Source: Geomonas limicola (GTDB taxonomy: Bacteria; Desulfobacterota; Desulfuromonadia; Geobacterales; Geobacteraceae). Taken from it: a DNA stretch of 64,000 nt. The DNA lies in contig NZ_BLXZ01000004.1 in NCBI RefSeq assembly GCF_014193675.1, positions 62,001 to 126,000 of the forward strand, read 5' to 3'. The translations under genes and the position numbers were made by a program. Position 1 is the first letter of the stretch; each line of letters opens with the position of its first letter. Shown in pieces: positions 29,105-37,252 of this stretch. The notes under the pieces were generated by a model, which was given only the letters and a program-made list of their open reading frames with translations, ran no database searches and was not told the origin of the DNA.

Positions 29105-29289
29105 ATGACAGAGACACCCACCACCAAGAATTTCAGGATCACCTACGAGGTACGCCGTGAAGGCGAGATCGTAAGGCGGTCCCAGATCGTCGGCGCACCC
29201 GGCTCTACGCTGCTGTCCGGCTCTTCACCGACACCCAGGTCCAGCAAGGTCTGCCTTGCCGCATCGTGCGCATAGGAGCTGCGGCATGA
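29105..29289 (+). pseudogene. small gene with a probable one-base frameshift
   Basis: The ATG at 29105 with AGGAGACAGAAACTA opens MTETPTTKNFRITYEVRRE. The frame becomes nonsense-like after GAPG near 29202 and ends at 29275. Moving by one base at the CCC run gives RLYAAVRLFTDTQVQQ and ends at TGA 29287-29289, overlapping the next ATG as ATGA, like its neighbours. One missing C would restore a 61 aa protein. It is either a sequencing error or a real frameshift. Confidence 0.5.
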
Positions 29290-29702
29290 TCGAGCACACC
29301 CTCCACGTCCCGAAGAGTTCAGCTCAACACATCGCCGCTCCCCGCGCATCCGCTGGCGGTCCTGAGTGCGGTTATTGCGGTCGCCCTGGCGTACCTGCTG
29401 GCACACAGTGCCCCGCCTGCAAGGTCTGGATGCCATCAGAGTGGAAGCGTCCCAGGCGCGGCTTCAGGCCCACCGCAGCAGCCAGCGGTGAATATTGGCC
29501 GCGCCATGACGGCGAGATAGACCACGGCCCCCAGGCGATCAGGTACCCCGGCGACCGCGCCGACGATCCCAGCGACGAGCTGGCACCGTACCAGGAACTG
29601 CTCGACGCCTGCCATGATTCAGCCGCCGACGAACTGGACGACCCATGTGACCCAGCCAACTGGACCGACGACCAGGACGCAGAAAAATTCACGCCCGAAT
29701 AG
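29286..29702 (+). CDS. zinc-ribbon-like hypothetical protein
   Basis: A 138 aa protein with two Cys pairs, CGYCGRPGVPAGTQCPAC (about residues 29-46), a zinc ribbon. The rest is acidic and Asp-rich (DELDDPCDPANWTDDQDAE). It starts at an ATGA overlap with the preceding frame. Function unknown; a DNA- or protein-binding adaptor is possible. Confidence 0.65.
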   Translation: MIEHTLHVPKSSAQHIAAPRASAGGPECGYCGRPGVPAGTQCPACKVWMPSEWKRPRRGFRPTAAASGEYWPRHDGEIDHGPQAIRYPGDRADDPSDELAPYQELLDACHDSAADELDDPCDPANWTDDQDAEKFTPE

Positions 29703-29809
29703 ATATTCTTGCGTGAATAACTACCTGAAAATACACAATTTTTGCGATTGACGACCTGCCGCTCATGTGGTAGCTTCCCGCCCATCTTATTTTCCCATTG
29801 GAGGTCCAT

Positions 29810-29983
29810 GTGGTGCAGATTGACGCGCGGGAGCTGGAGGCAGAGGTTGGCTTGATGGAGGTGGTGGATGTGCCGAATGCCGCCGAGGATGAACTACGGA
29901 AGGCCAGCAAAGAAGGTGAGGCACTTGGGACTTCCGAAGAGGAAGACGACGATTTCCTATTGCTTTTCGATGACATCGAGTAG
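29810..29983 (+). CDS. small acidic protein
   Basis: About 57 aa, read from GTG 29810 after GGAGGTCCAT. It ends in a run of acidic residues (TSEEEDDDFLLLFDDIE), giving a very low charge. A strong terminator follows 25 bases later, so it is the last gene of the rightward unit. The acidic tail could mimic DNA or bind a basic partner; this is a guess. Confidence 0.5.
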   Translation: MVQIDARELEAEVGLMEVVDVPNAAEDELRKASKEGEALGTSEEEDDDFLLLFDDIE

Positions 29984-30007
29984 AAAAAAAGCTGCTTGCA
30001 AAGCCAA

Positions 30008-30044
30008 AACAGCCACCGGGAGCGCTCCCCTGGTGGCTGTTTTT
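30008..30044 (+). terminator. terminator of the rightward element 1 unit
   Basis: AACAGCCACC-GGGAGCGCTCCCC-TGGTGGCTGTTTTTG: a stem with a nested GGGAGCGCTCCC palindrome and a T-run. Confidence 0.9.
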
Positions 30045-30312
30045 GTTTAGCTCTAAGCTCAAGAATGACCCGCTCGCTTTGCTCGCGTTTCACTGTTAAT
30101 CGGTAGGGTAGTCTCTGGCTCCCGCTGGTCTCTTCTGGTTACTCTATGGGTAGGTCGTCGCAGCGGCGACTCCCCAATTATACCATGAGATTAGAAATTG
30201 GTCAAGAAAAAACTAATGAGGGGAATAGGTTTTCCAATTTCATGAGAAATGCCCTTGTCCTGGTATGGCCCGCGCCGAGATTGGCCCTTGTAGGGCATCC
30301 TCTGCCGCCCGC

Positions 30313-30969
30313 CTAACCCTTCACACCTTCCGCGATCCTCTGCACCGTCGCAGCGTGGAAGGCCCCGCCTCTCTTCGTCTTGAAGCCCTCGCCGTTCAAC
30401 CAGGTCGCGACAGCGGCCCAGCCCATCCCTTCCGCCCTCCTGGCGGCGATCATCGGCCCTATCATCTCAGCGAACTTTTCGGCGTTCGCCCTCCTGGCGG
30501 CAATCGAAGCAGCACGGCCCAGCGCCCTGGCCTCATCGGTCAGGTTCTCCGGGGTGCCCAGGCCTTCCTTACCTGCAAGAGCCGCCTTTGTGCGGATGCT
30601 GATAAGCTGGCGCTCCCGCTCTGCGAGCGACCCGTAAATGTGAAGGGTGAAGCTGTCGGCGTTCGGCATGTCCACGATCTTAAACGCCACCTCAGACTTT
30701 TCCAGCGCCGTGATGAAATGGAGGTCGCGGCTTATCCGGTCCAGGGTCTTCACCAGGAGGACTGCACCGCGAAGCTGAGCGTAAACCATCGCCTCCTTCA
30801 TCTGGGGGCGGTCGCTGATGCTGCCGCTCTCGACCTCAATGAAGGTCTTGAGGATGACGGCCCCTTCTGCCGCTGCGAAGTCTTCAACCGCTTTCCTCTG
30901 CGCCTCAATGCCCAGGCCAGCCGCGCCTTGATCTTCGGTCGAAACCCTCAGGTAAGCCACGTATTCCAT
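30313..30969 (-). CDS. small serine recombinase (resolvase/invertase family)
   Basis: A 218 aa protein of the resolvase family: YVAYLRVSTEDQG with the nucleophile Ser, LVKTLDRISRD, and SLAERERQLISIRTKAAL. The C-terminal helix-turn-helix is WAAVATWLNGEGFKTKRGG. I start at ATG 30969 (MEYVAYLRVST). In circular elements such enzymes usually resolve multimers. An inverted repeat just upstream is its likely site or operator. Confidence 0.9.
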   Translation of the reverse strand: MEYVAYLRVSTEDQGAAGLGIEAQRKAVEDFAAAEGAVILKTFIEVESGSISDRPQMKEAMVYAQLRGAVLLVKTLDRISRDLHFITALEKSEVAFKIVDMPNADSFTLHIYGSLAERERQLISIRTKAALAGKEGLGTPENLTDEARALGRAASIAARRANAEKFAEMIGPMIAARRAEGMGWAAVATWLNGEGFKTKRGGAFHAATVQRIAEGVKG

Positions 30970-30980
30970 GGTGCCACCCT

Positions 30981-31022
30981 CTATAACATTTCTAACAACG
31001 TCCGTTTGTGCAAATGTTATAG
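30981..31022. promoter_or_regulatory. inverted repeat upstream of the element 1 resolvase
   Basis: CTATAACATTT (30981-30991) and AAATGTTATAG (31012-31022) are perfect 11-bp inverted copies 20 bases apart, 12 bases upstream of the resolvase start. The spacing fits a res subsite or an autoregulatory operator. Confidence 0.65.
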
Positions 31023-31138
31023 CACTGGCGCAGGGTAAAGTCAACTGGCTCAAATGTGTGGTAGAATGTAATATATATGGATTGATAAATACATGCTCTT
31101 GTGGTAGGGTTGTGGCAAAAGAAAAATGGAGGTAACGA

Positions 31139-31423
31139 ATGACAGTACGGATTGGCTGTGAAGGAGTCGAGGTTGTCGAGTCCTCAGACAGGCACACTTT
31201 GACAATGGTGCGCTTCAGTGTTCGCGTCGAGGGGGCGATGGAGACCAGGGTAGAGCACGCTTACGCTGTTGTCAGAGAGTCTGCCTGCACCGGGTCCAAG
31301 GAGAGGCGTCTTGAGGTATCGCTGCCTGAAGAGTACCGGGGAGCGCTTGACCTTTCTGACTCGGAGACCGTTGAGGCCGTGAGGGGGTACTATCTGAGTA
31401 TGCCTTCACCTTTTGGGGCTTGA
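31139..31423 (+). CDS. hypothetical protein
   Basis: A 94 aa protein with a good GGAGGTAACGA site, MTVRIGCEGVEVVESSDRH at the start and beta-rich composition. No membrane segment or motif I recognise. It is transcribed away from the resolvase, possibly from the TATATATGGATTGATAAATA region before it. Confidence 0.6.
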   Translation: MTVRIGCEGVEVVESSDRHTLTMVRFSVRVEGAMETRVEHAYAVVRESACTGSKERRLEVSLPEEYRGALDLSDSETVEAVRGYYLSMPSPFGA

Positions 31424-31625
31424 GTTACATGGGGAGGTCGGGGCGGCTAAGTATTGAAAGTCATAATTGTTTTTGCCGATGGGGCGTTCGCGGCCATGAA
31501 GGGTGCCAGCAGTATTATATAATGAAATCAGGTCCTTACCCCCGTGCCCCTCGAATTGAAAACCGAAAGTCATTCCTGGAAAAGGCGCTCGCCGCCGCGA
31601 AAAGTAGCGGGAAGGGTTATATAAC

Positions 31626-32006
31626 CTACTGCTCCAACGCTCCCGGCCCCATCTCCCACACCTGAATCCCGTACCGATCAGCTACCAGCTTCAGCCGGTC
31701 CAGATACCGGTGCTCCTCTGGCTCCTCCAGGATCAGCACAATTCCAGGCCTTCGCTTCAGCTTCAGGCCGTAGAAAAGTGACTGTCCCACGGCCTCCTTC
31801 CACTTCGGCGCGAACTCGACCTCTACCGCGTACACCTCCGTAAGACAGTCAACGCGGCTCCTGTCGTCAAGCACCACCTCCTGCTCCCCTCCTGCCCTCT
31901 GGCACCATGCCGCCTGATATTCCCTCTCAGGGTGAAGGTGTCCGGCGATCACCGGGGAGCTGGACAGCGCCAGCAGCGCCCCGGCAATCAGTAGCTTCAA
32001 CCTCAT
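31626..32006 (-). CDS. exported nuclease-like protein (PD-(D/E)XK-like)
   Basis: A 126 aa protein with a signal peptide (MRLKLLIAGALLALSSSPVIA) and a compact domain: HLHPEREYQAAWC, RVDCLTEVYAVEVEFAPKW and a GIVLILE strand. The D...ExE...K spacing in VDCLT-VEVEFAPKW recalls a restriction-endonuclease-like fold. Its ATG overlaps the LSR1 stop (ATGA), so the two are translated together. The nuclease reading is inference; the fold was not confirmed. Confidence 0.65.
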   Translation of the reverse strand: MRLKLLIAGALLALSSSPVIAGHLHPEREYQAAWCQRAGGEQEVVLDDRSRVDCLTEVYAVEVEFAPKWKEAVGQSLFYGLKLKRRPGIVLILEEPEEHRYLDRLKLVADRYGIQVWEMGPGALEQ

Positions 32007-33625
32007 TTGCCCTCCCGACCGGACCACATGGTGACCGGTACGCGCAGCACTAGGTCTGTGTGCTTAAATTGAAGATCGACGGCGGAATGGTCGTACTCGA
32101 TCACGGCCTTTTTGCATATCGACTGAAGGGCGGCGTTGAACCGCTGAGGGTCCAGCGTCTGCGCCCTGGCTGCGGCCTCCAGCTCCTTCAGCCGGGCCTC
32201 TACGGCAGCAGGCCGCAGGAGGTTGATTTGACCACGCAGCTTGATGATGTTCTTTCGGTCGCGCTCAACCCACTCATCTAGCTGCTCAATCTCATCTCGC
32301 AGGGTACGCGGCCCCCACTTCTCACGGAACACCGGCCCCTCTTCAATGATGTCAGTGAGCACATATTGAGGGTAGCTCGTGTCTGTTATGGACTCCTCTT
32401 TCAACGCCCCTACTTTGATAGCCTCTATCAGATTCCGACGCTGGCTGACAGCGCATTCCATGTTCGCTTCAGCCCGCGCAAGCTCAGCCTCCAGCGCCTT
32501 CAGCTTCTCCTGCTCTACCGGAATTTTAAGCCCAGCCCGCACGGCCTCCAGGAAAGACCCCTCAAGCCGGTAGTAGGGAATGGAGCGGTAGGAGCACAGC
32601 TTAGCCCCATGCTTCGCCGCACCGCACGCCAGATACTGAAATGTCTTGCCCTTGTTGACGCGTACCATTGCACTGTCGCAGACCGGGCACCGACCCAGGC
32701 CGGAAAAAATGTTCTGAAGGGGTACCGTTGCCCGCCGTCCCTTAACCCCTTTGCTGGTCTTCAGCTCCTGAGCACGCAGGAAGGTGTGCTCATCGACCAC
32801 CACCGGGTAATATCCGGTTATTGGGTCCAGGGGAACGCGCTTCTTTTTTCCGCTCTTGTCGTACTCCAGCTTATGCGGAGTGATGACGCCGTACACTGCG
32901 GGATTCGCCAGAATTTTGATGATGTACGACTCAAACCACATCTGCCCCCGCCCCCAGGGGGCCAACCCCTCTTGATTGTACCGCTTCGCGATCCCGGACG
33001 GCCCCATACCAGAGAGGTACAGGTCGAACATCTCACGCACGCGCGCTGCCCGATCTTCGATCACCTGGAATTTCGCCGTCTCCTTGTTCAGCTTGAGCCA
33101 GTGGGGAGCCTTAGAGGTGAACGGCTTTTCCGCGATATTCTTTAGCTTATTGGCCCAGGCGGCTTTGAGGCGCTTCGCCTTGGTGGCGCTCTCTTCGTGG
33201 GCACGCAGGAAGGTCAGCAGCGACAGGATCAGCGCCATTGGATCGGAGTCGAGCGCCGCGCGGTCGTACTTGCGACCGTCGATCAGTGTGACAACTGTGA
33301 TGCCCTCTTCGCAGATGTCCTCAAGGATGCGCTGCGCTTTGCGGGCAGATTGGCGGCTGATGCGGTCAAGGCTCTCAACCAGCAGGTAGCTCCCAGGCTC
33401 AACACGGCCCGCCTTCACCTCGTTCAGGAAGTCACCGAGTCGTCCGGTCTCCAGGTGCTTCCCCTGATAAGCAGAGATGCCTTCGTCGCGAAAGGTCAGG
33501 CCGTCGTCCAGGTCCAGGCCGTTCTCTGCGGCGTACCGCTTCGCGGCTTCGTATTGGCGGCGGGTACTGTCGCCCTTCGCCTGTTCGGGTCGGGAAAATC
33601 TCAGGTAGCTGTAGGCCTTCGGCAT
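32003..33625 (-). CDS. large serine recombinase of element 1 (LSR1)
   Basis: A 540 aa serine integrase. The catalytic domain starts MPKAYSYLRFSRPEQAKGDS with the nucleophile Ser; it continues through VESLDRISRQSARKAQ and EESATKAKRLKAAWANKL. A recombinase domain follows (GMGPSGIAKRYNQEGL), then a zinc ribbon (CPVCDSAM ... KHGAKLC) and a coiled coil (about residues 375-410). The start is 72 bases from the right-end crossover, and the promoter overlaps attP. It most likely integrated element 1 at the comM Walker A codons. Confidence 0.93.
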   Translation of the reverse strand: MPKAYSYLRFSRPEQAKGDSTRRQYEAAKRYAAENGLDLDDGLTFRDEGISAYQGKHLETGRLGDFLNEVKAGRVEPGSYLLVESLDRISRQSARKAQRILEDICEEGITVVTLIDGRKYDRAALDSDPMALILSLLTFLRAHEESATKAKRLKAAWANKLKNIAEKPFTSKAPHWLKLNKETAKFQVIEDRAARVREMFDLYLSGMGPSGIAKRYNQEGLAPWGRGQMWFESYIIKILANPAVYGVITPHKLEYDKSGKKKRVPLDPITGYYPVVVDEHTFLRAQELKTSKGVKGRRATVPLQNIFSGLGRCPVCDSAMVRVNKGKTFQYLACGAAKHGAKLCSYRSIPYYRLEGSFLEAVRAGLKIPVEQEKLKALEAELARAEANMECAVSQRRNLIEAIKVGALKEESITDTSYPQYVLTDIIEEGPVFREKWGPRTLRDEIEQLDEWVERDRKNIIKLRGQINLLRPAAVEARLKELEAAARAQTLDPQRFNAALQSICKKAVIEYDHSAVDLQFKHTDLVLRVPVTMWSGREGK

Positions 33626-33669
33626 TGTATAACCCCTTATGGAATGGTAGTTTTGTATCACGGAAAAGC

Positions 33670-33720
33670 AATTGGGTCTAGCTCAATATAACATGCTGAT
33701 GATAGGTCCGCCAGGATCCG
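33670..33720. other. attR of element 1
   Basis: The element arm 33670-33695 begins AATTGGGTCT and ends AACATG. The shared CT is at 33696-33697, and host comM resumes with GATGATAGGTCCG. Of the 26 arm bases, 22 are inverted copies of 24387-24412. Confidence 0.85.
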
Positions 33721-34099
33721 GCAAGACCATGCTTGCCCGGCGGATCCCCTCCATCCTGCCGCCCATGCTCTTCGAGGAGGCTATCGAGACCAGCAAGGTC
33801 TACAGCGTCATGGGGCTTTTGGAGCGCGAGCACTCCCTGATTTCCAGCCGCCCCTTCCGCTCGCCGCACCACACCATATCCGACGTTGGCCTCATCGGCG
33901 GCAGCAACACCCCCAAACCCGGTGAGGTCTCCCTCTCCCATAATGGCGTCCTTTTTCTGGATGAACTCCCCGAATTCAAGAAGCACGTCCTCGAAGTGCT
34001 GCGCCAGCCGATGGAGGACGGGCGTGTTACCATCTCCCGTGCCCTCTCCAGCGTCACCTATCCGTCGCGTATCATGCTCGTCGCAGCTATGAACCCGTG
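33698..34099 (+). pseudogene. comM: comM (yifB), middle fragment
   Basis: It reads on from the element 1 crossover: [20 protein letters not shown] (Walker A), a sensor region, [20 protein letters not shown] (Walker B) and MLVAAMNP, then is broken at 34098-34099 by element 2. There is no start codon or ribosome site of its own, so it is not expected to be translated. It covers 134 codons of the AAA+ domain. Confidence 0.95.
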
Positions 34100-34125
34100 A
34101 GGGTTTGGGCACTATTCCCTATTTC
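34075..34125. other. attL of element 2
   Basis: Host comM runs to GCAGCTATGAACCCG, then the shared TG (34098-34099) and the element arm 34100-34125 starting AGGGTTTGGGCAC. It pairs as an inverted copy with 51299-51324 at 19 of 26 positions. The LSR2 stop codon lies on the host side of this site. Confidence 0.85.
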
Positions 34126-35565
34126 CTCAAGCTCAGGCAGGTAGTAAAAGGTAAAATTTAGAAAATCACCTTCAATTACGACCTTTTGGATCAAGTCTTT
34201 TGCAACCCTCCCTTTCTCATCCTCTCTGAGAAATCCCCAGAGGTCCGACAATCTTTTAGCTTCTTTGACCAAGTGGACGCGGTTCTTTTTAATGTTCTCT
34301 GCCGTTGCAATCTCTTCCGTAATAATTGGGATCTCGTCAGTAATCTGGTCCCTACGTATCCTTAGAGGCTCATAGCGGTCTTGAAATCCACGGTCATCGA
34401 CAATTCCCGAGTATCTCATTTCGAAGAGTTGATCTATTTTGCCTTGCTGTGTTCGTAAGTTTTTGTTCAAAAGCTGAAGCCGTTCAGTCTTTTCTGCAAT
34501 AACCATATCGTCTTGCGGAGTTCTGTCAGGATCAACCATTGTGATCCTTTCTAATCCAATTTTGAAATATTCGGTAATTACATCTTCGTTAATCTTTGTT
34601 TTACATTTTTTGCAAATATATCTTGGTTGCGTCATTCCTTTGTAGGCGCTGACATACATTTTCCCCCCGCAGTTGCCACATACCAGTAGGCCAGAATAAA
34701 GGTACTTACCTTCCTTTGGCACTGAGCTTTGATATGTAATCGGTCTGCCAGCAAGAATAAGCTGAGTTTTTTCCCACGTTTCAATAGAAATGATCGGATC
34801 CACATCTTGAATGACCCACTCGGTTTCGGGCTTAAGAACCCACGACTTGCTTTCTCCACGGTTCGTGCAGTAATTAGCTCGTTTTTTCCCTATGCACACG
34901 GTGTCGGTCAACAATCGCTTTAAGGTTGTGTTTCGCCAAGGCGACTTCCGAGCCCGAAATCCTTCCTCATTCAGCTGCTTGCACGTGGGCAGGAGTTTTT
35001 GCTTTTCGTTAAACAACTCAAAAGCTCTCCTGGCGACAATGGCCTCCTCTTCGTGCACGACTAATTTTTTATCGACCCACTTGTATCCGAACGGACCCCT
35101 GCCACCAATTGGCTTACCCATGCCTGCTCTAATGGGCACGGAAGCGGCCACCCGAGCTGAGATTTCCTCCCTTTCCCACTCCGCAAGGACAGCTATCAGC
35201 CCATAAAGCATCCTTCCACTTGGAGTGGAAGTATCAATGAGATCTTCCCCAATAGAGACTAAGGCAGCATTAAAACGGTTAAAGTACTCGGAGATTTCAA
35301 GTAAATCTTTGGCGTTTCTTGCTAGGCGTGCCAACTTGCTGAAGACCAAACCGCGGATTTTCTTGGTCTCTATGTCGCGCATCATCCGCTTAGCTTCCGG
35401 ATGGTCGAGGACTGATTTGCCAGAAACCCCAGACAAGTCATAAACCTCCTCAACAGACCATCCTCTACCTTTGCAGAAGTCAACAGCCCTCTGGCGGTGG
35501 GTTTCAGGGCTCTCAGTGATTACTTGCTCATTGGTTGATACCCGTATCCAAATGCCTACTTTCAT
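34087..35565 (-). CDS. large serine recombinase of element 2 (LSR2), 3' end in host comM
   Basis: A 492 aa serine integrase with the catalytic start [32 protein letters not shown], a recombinase domain (about 170-290), zinc ribbon [12 protein letters not shown] ... CKKCK, and a coiled coil (about 375-415). It ends [16 protein letters not shown]; the last four codons and stop lie in host comM, across attL2. In the circular form the frame would instead continue, through [T or R]-DLATIPNFS, into the HTH ORF at 50885-51319 (about 635 aa in all). It is less GC-rich than the backbone. Confidence 0.93.
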   Translation of the reverse strand: MKVGIWIRVSTNEQVITESPETHRQRAVDFCKGRGWSVEEVYDLSGVSGKSVLDHPEAKRMMRDIETKKIRGLVFSKLARLARNAKDLLEISEYFNRFNAALVSIGEDLIDTSTPSGRMLYGLIAVLAEWEREEISARVAASVPIRAGMGKPIGGRGPFGYKWVDKKLVVHEEEAIVARRAFELFNEKQKLLPTCKQLNEEGFRARKSPWRNTTLKRLLTDTVCIGKKRANYCTNRGESKSWVLKPETEWVIQDVDPIISIETWEKTQLILAGRPITYQSSVPKEGKYLYSGLLVCGNCGGKMYVSAYKGMTQPRYICKKCKTKINEDVITEYFKIGLERITMVDPDRTPQDDMVIAEKTERLQLLNKNLRTQQGKIDQLFEMRYSGIVDDRGFQDRYEPLRIRRDQITDEIPIITEEIATAENIKKNRVHLVKEAKRLSDLWGFLREDEKGRVAKDLIQKVVIEGDFLNFTFYYLPELEEIGNSAQTLTGS

Positions 35566-35723
35566 CTTTTTTTCCTTGCAAAAAATTATAATTTATCAAT
35601 GTATCTCAAGGGATGTTCTTTGTAACTGGCTAAAAATAAATCGATTTCGCCTGTTCATGACTGGTTTGGCCTGAAAAGCGGCTATTGCCGCTCTGCGCAA
35701 CTCCTGGAAAGGAGAGCGCACCT

Positions 35724-35897
35724 ATGAAGAAAACAGCGGCAGATTACCAGACGAAGTTTACGTATGTAGAAATCTCGATTGAGGAGCTCAAGGTCAAGGC
35801 CGCATCGCTTCAAGCGATAATGAGGGCGGCAGCGGACAGGGCTACACTTCAGGACGTATCGGTAACCACCGGTTCGAGCTTAATAGCGATGGAATAA
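35724..35897 (+). CDS. small hypothetical protein
   Basis: 57 aa from ATG 35724, after AAAGGAGAGCGCACCT. The N-terminus MKKTAADYQTKFTYVEIS leads into a helical Ala-rich part. No known family. It is read away from LSR2, near the left end of the element. Confidence 0.55.
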   Translation: MKKTAADYQTKFTYVEISIEELKVKAASLQAIMRAAADRATLQDVSVTTGSSLIAME

Positions 35898-35944
35898 TTC
35901 CAGGAGTGTATATTATGGGTAGGGAGATTACAAGTATCTGAAAT

Positions 35945-36293
35945 CATACCAAAAATGGTATGACCAGCCTGCTGGGGGAGATGCCATTAACCTATCAGTA
36001 GAACAGAGATTTAATCACCAGAGGTCAATTCCCGTAGTCTCTCTTGCGTCCTAGAACGCACCGCGTCCCGATCTTCAGCCAGGTTAAGCGTAGGGGAATG
36101 AGAGCTGAAACTGGTTACGAAAACAGGGGAGGGTAAAGGTCGGCTACCGTTATCGGCAGCTTAGCCCTTTTTCCCGGCCGAAAAAACTTACGGACGGTTC
36201 TTATTGCTGCGATAGTGAGGACCATCGTGGACCTAAGATTGCGGTTTTAATAGAAAATGAAATTGAACACAAATACCAAATCTGGTATTTGTG
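35945..36293. promoter_or_regulatory. pair of ATACCA-N4-TGGTAT palindromes
   Basis: CATACCA-AAAA-TGGTATG (35945-35962) and CACAAATACCA-AATC-TGGTATTTGTG (36268-36293, 11-bp arms) share the core ATACCA-N4-TGGTAT, 330 bases apart. They flank a degraded gene remnant and precede the small gene at 36404. They look like operators for one unidentified dimeric regulator. Confidence 0.55.
36011..36090 (-). pseudogene. 3' remnant of a second AbiEi-like gene
   Basis: Read on the - strand this gives LNLAEDRDAVRSRTQERL and then RELTSGD-stop, nearly the same as the end of the intact gene at 37253-37774 (DNLAEDRVAVRSRAQERL, RELKKDSGG). The upstream part is gone. It shows that a related gene, or an older copy of this segment, was once here. 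Confidence 0.7.
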
Positions 36294-36403
36294 CTTAAAT
36301 TACGAACTGTTACCGCTTTAGCTGGGAAAAAATACCGTTGGTTTTCAACATCACCTCGTGTACCATGCCGTCGGAGTCAGAAACTACTTTTAAGGAGAAC
36401 GCG

Positions 36404-36700
36404 ATGTTTGAGATCAGCGATGCTTGCTCGGGAGGCAACATGAGTGTGGAGGTGGTGCGTGAGCATGGGGGCAGGCCTCCCTTGGAAGGGCCGGCGTCTC
36501 TGGCGGATTCGGTGGCCTGGTGGTTACTGACCGGCGTCAACCAACCCGACCAGATGGCACTCTTTATCAAAGGCAGTGACGAGAGCCATCGGCAACGTCA
36601 GACGGTTGCCAATCGAGTGCATCACCTCCTGATTGAGTCGGAGAATGCAGGAATACGTCCTATAGTCGAAGGCATTCTTACGCGTCTGATGCAGGAATGA
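36404..36700 (+). CDS. hypothetical protein
   Basis: 98 aa from the ATG at 36404 with AAGGAGAACGCG directly upstream (an earlier in-frame start at 36338 has no ribosome site). It begins MFEISDACSGGNMSVEVVRE and has a helical C-terminal half (TVANRVHHLLIESENAG). No family recognised. Same strand as the gene at 36841, perhaps one unit. Confidence 0.6.
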   Translation: MFEISDACSGGNMSVEVVREHGGRPPLEGPASLADSVAWWLLTGVNQPDQMALFIKGSDESHRQRQTVANRVHHLLIESENAGIRPIVEGILTRLMQE

Positions 36701-36840
36701 CCCTTACAAAAGAACAGCCAACATGAGGATCACACATAACTCAAACCGCACCAAAGTCAGGTAAAGGGGGCTGCTGCTAAGGCTTTTATTGAAATGTAGC
36801 TGGCCTTTTCACCCCAAAGGTGCTGGAAGGGGGGGGAGAC

Positions 36841-37188
36841 ATGAAACAGGTGGACAGTACGATCAAGGCGGCAGAATTGAAGAAAACGGCCTATATAAAG
36901 CTCATGAAGCAGCGCGGGGAGTTGCTTGTTGTATTGGTCACGCCGGTCATGGTAGGCTCTAAAAACAAGGTCACTGTAATGCCGCGCTCGCTGGTCGCAG
37001 CATACAAGGCAAGCGGATATAACCAGGCTGTCCTTACCGGTGACTGCCTCGGCTGCAAGTTTGAGTTGGCATTGCTGACTACCAGTGAAAAGCGGGAAGC
37101 TGCGGGGCGGCTGCTCAAGCTGGCGGCGGATCATGAGGCCGAGTTGCTGGATGTGCCGGCAGACATACAACCATTTTTGATCCAGTAA
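36841..37188 (+). CDS. hypothetical protein
   Basis: 115 aa from ATG 36841 after GGGGGGGGAGAC. Contains QRGELLVVLVTPVMVGSKN and a helical tail AAGRLLKLAADHEAELLD. Basic in the first half. No recognised domain. The flanking genes on both sides are accessory, so a cargo function is likely but unknown. Confidence 0.6.
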   Translation: MKQVDSTIKAAELKKTAYIKLMKQRGELLVVLVTPVMVGSKNKVTVMPRSLVAAYKASGYNQAVLTGDCLGCKFELALLTTSEKREAAGRLLKLAADHEAELLDVPADIQPFLIQ

Positions 37189-37252
37189 TAATCGGCTCCT
37201 CAAGGGAGGTTTTGAGCTGGTTTGCGAAAAGCCGCCCATAGGGATTGCTTAA

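Larger units (their letters stand above)
24387..33697. mobile_element. Integrative element 1 in comM (9311 bp, LSR-mediated, Rep_trans replicon)
   Basis: Bounded by an exchanged CT dinucleotide. Deleting 9311 bp restores [14 protein letters not shown] in comM. It carries an ImmA/ImmR-like pair, a rolling-circle-type replication gene, a run of tiny ORFs, a small resolvase, a secreted nuclease-like protein and a large serine recombinase next to the right end. No conjugation, capsid, coat or Zot-like gene is visible. It is best described as an integrating plasmid-like or satellite element. Confidence 0.88.
35898..36403. other. 506-bp region without an intact gene
   Basis: Contains the two palindromes and the 3' remnant of an AbiEi-like gene (36011-36090). 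I see nothing else that can be supported. Confidence 0.5.

Noticed and set aside
31420..31665. 81 aa frame before the nuclease-like gene
   Set aside because: It overlaps the convergent gene end and has no good start; composition does not look like a protein.
24387..33697. Integrated filamentous phage
   Set aside because: The Rep_trans gene is compatible, but no Zot-like ATPase, coat or adsorption protein with a membrane segment is present.
34090..34099. CC as crossover dinucleotide of element 2
   Set aside because: CC also restores comM, but only TG places the crossover at the centre of the attP palindrome.
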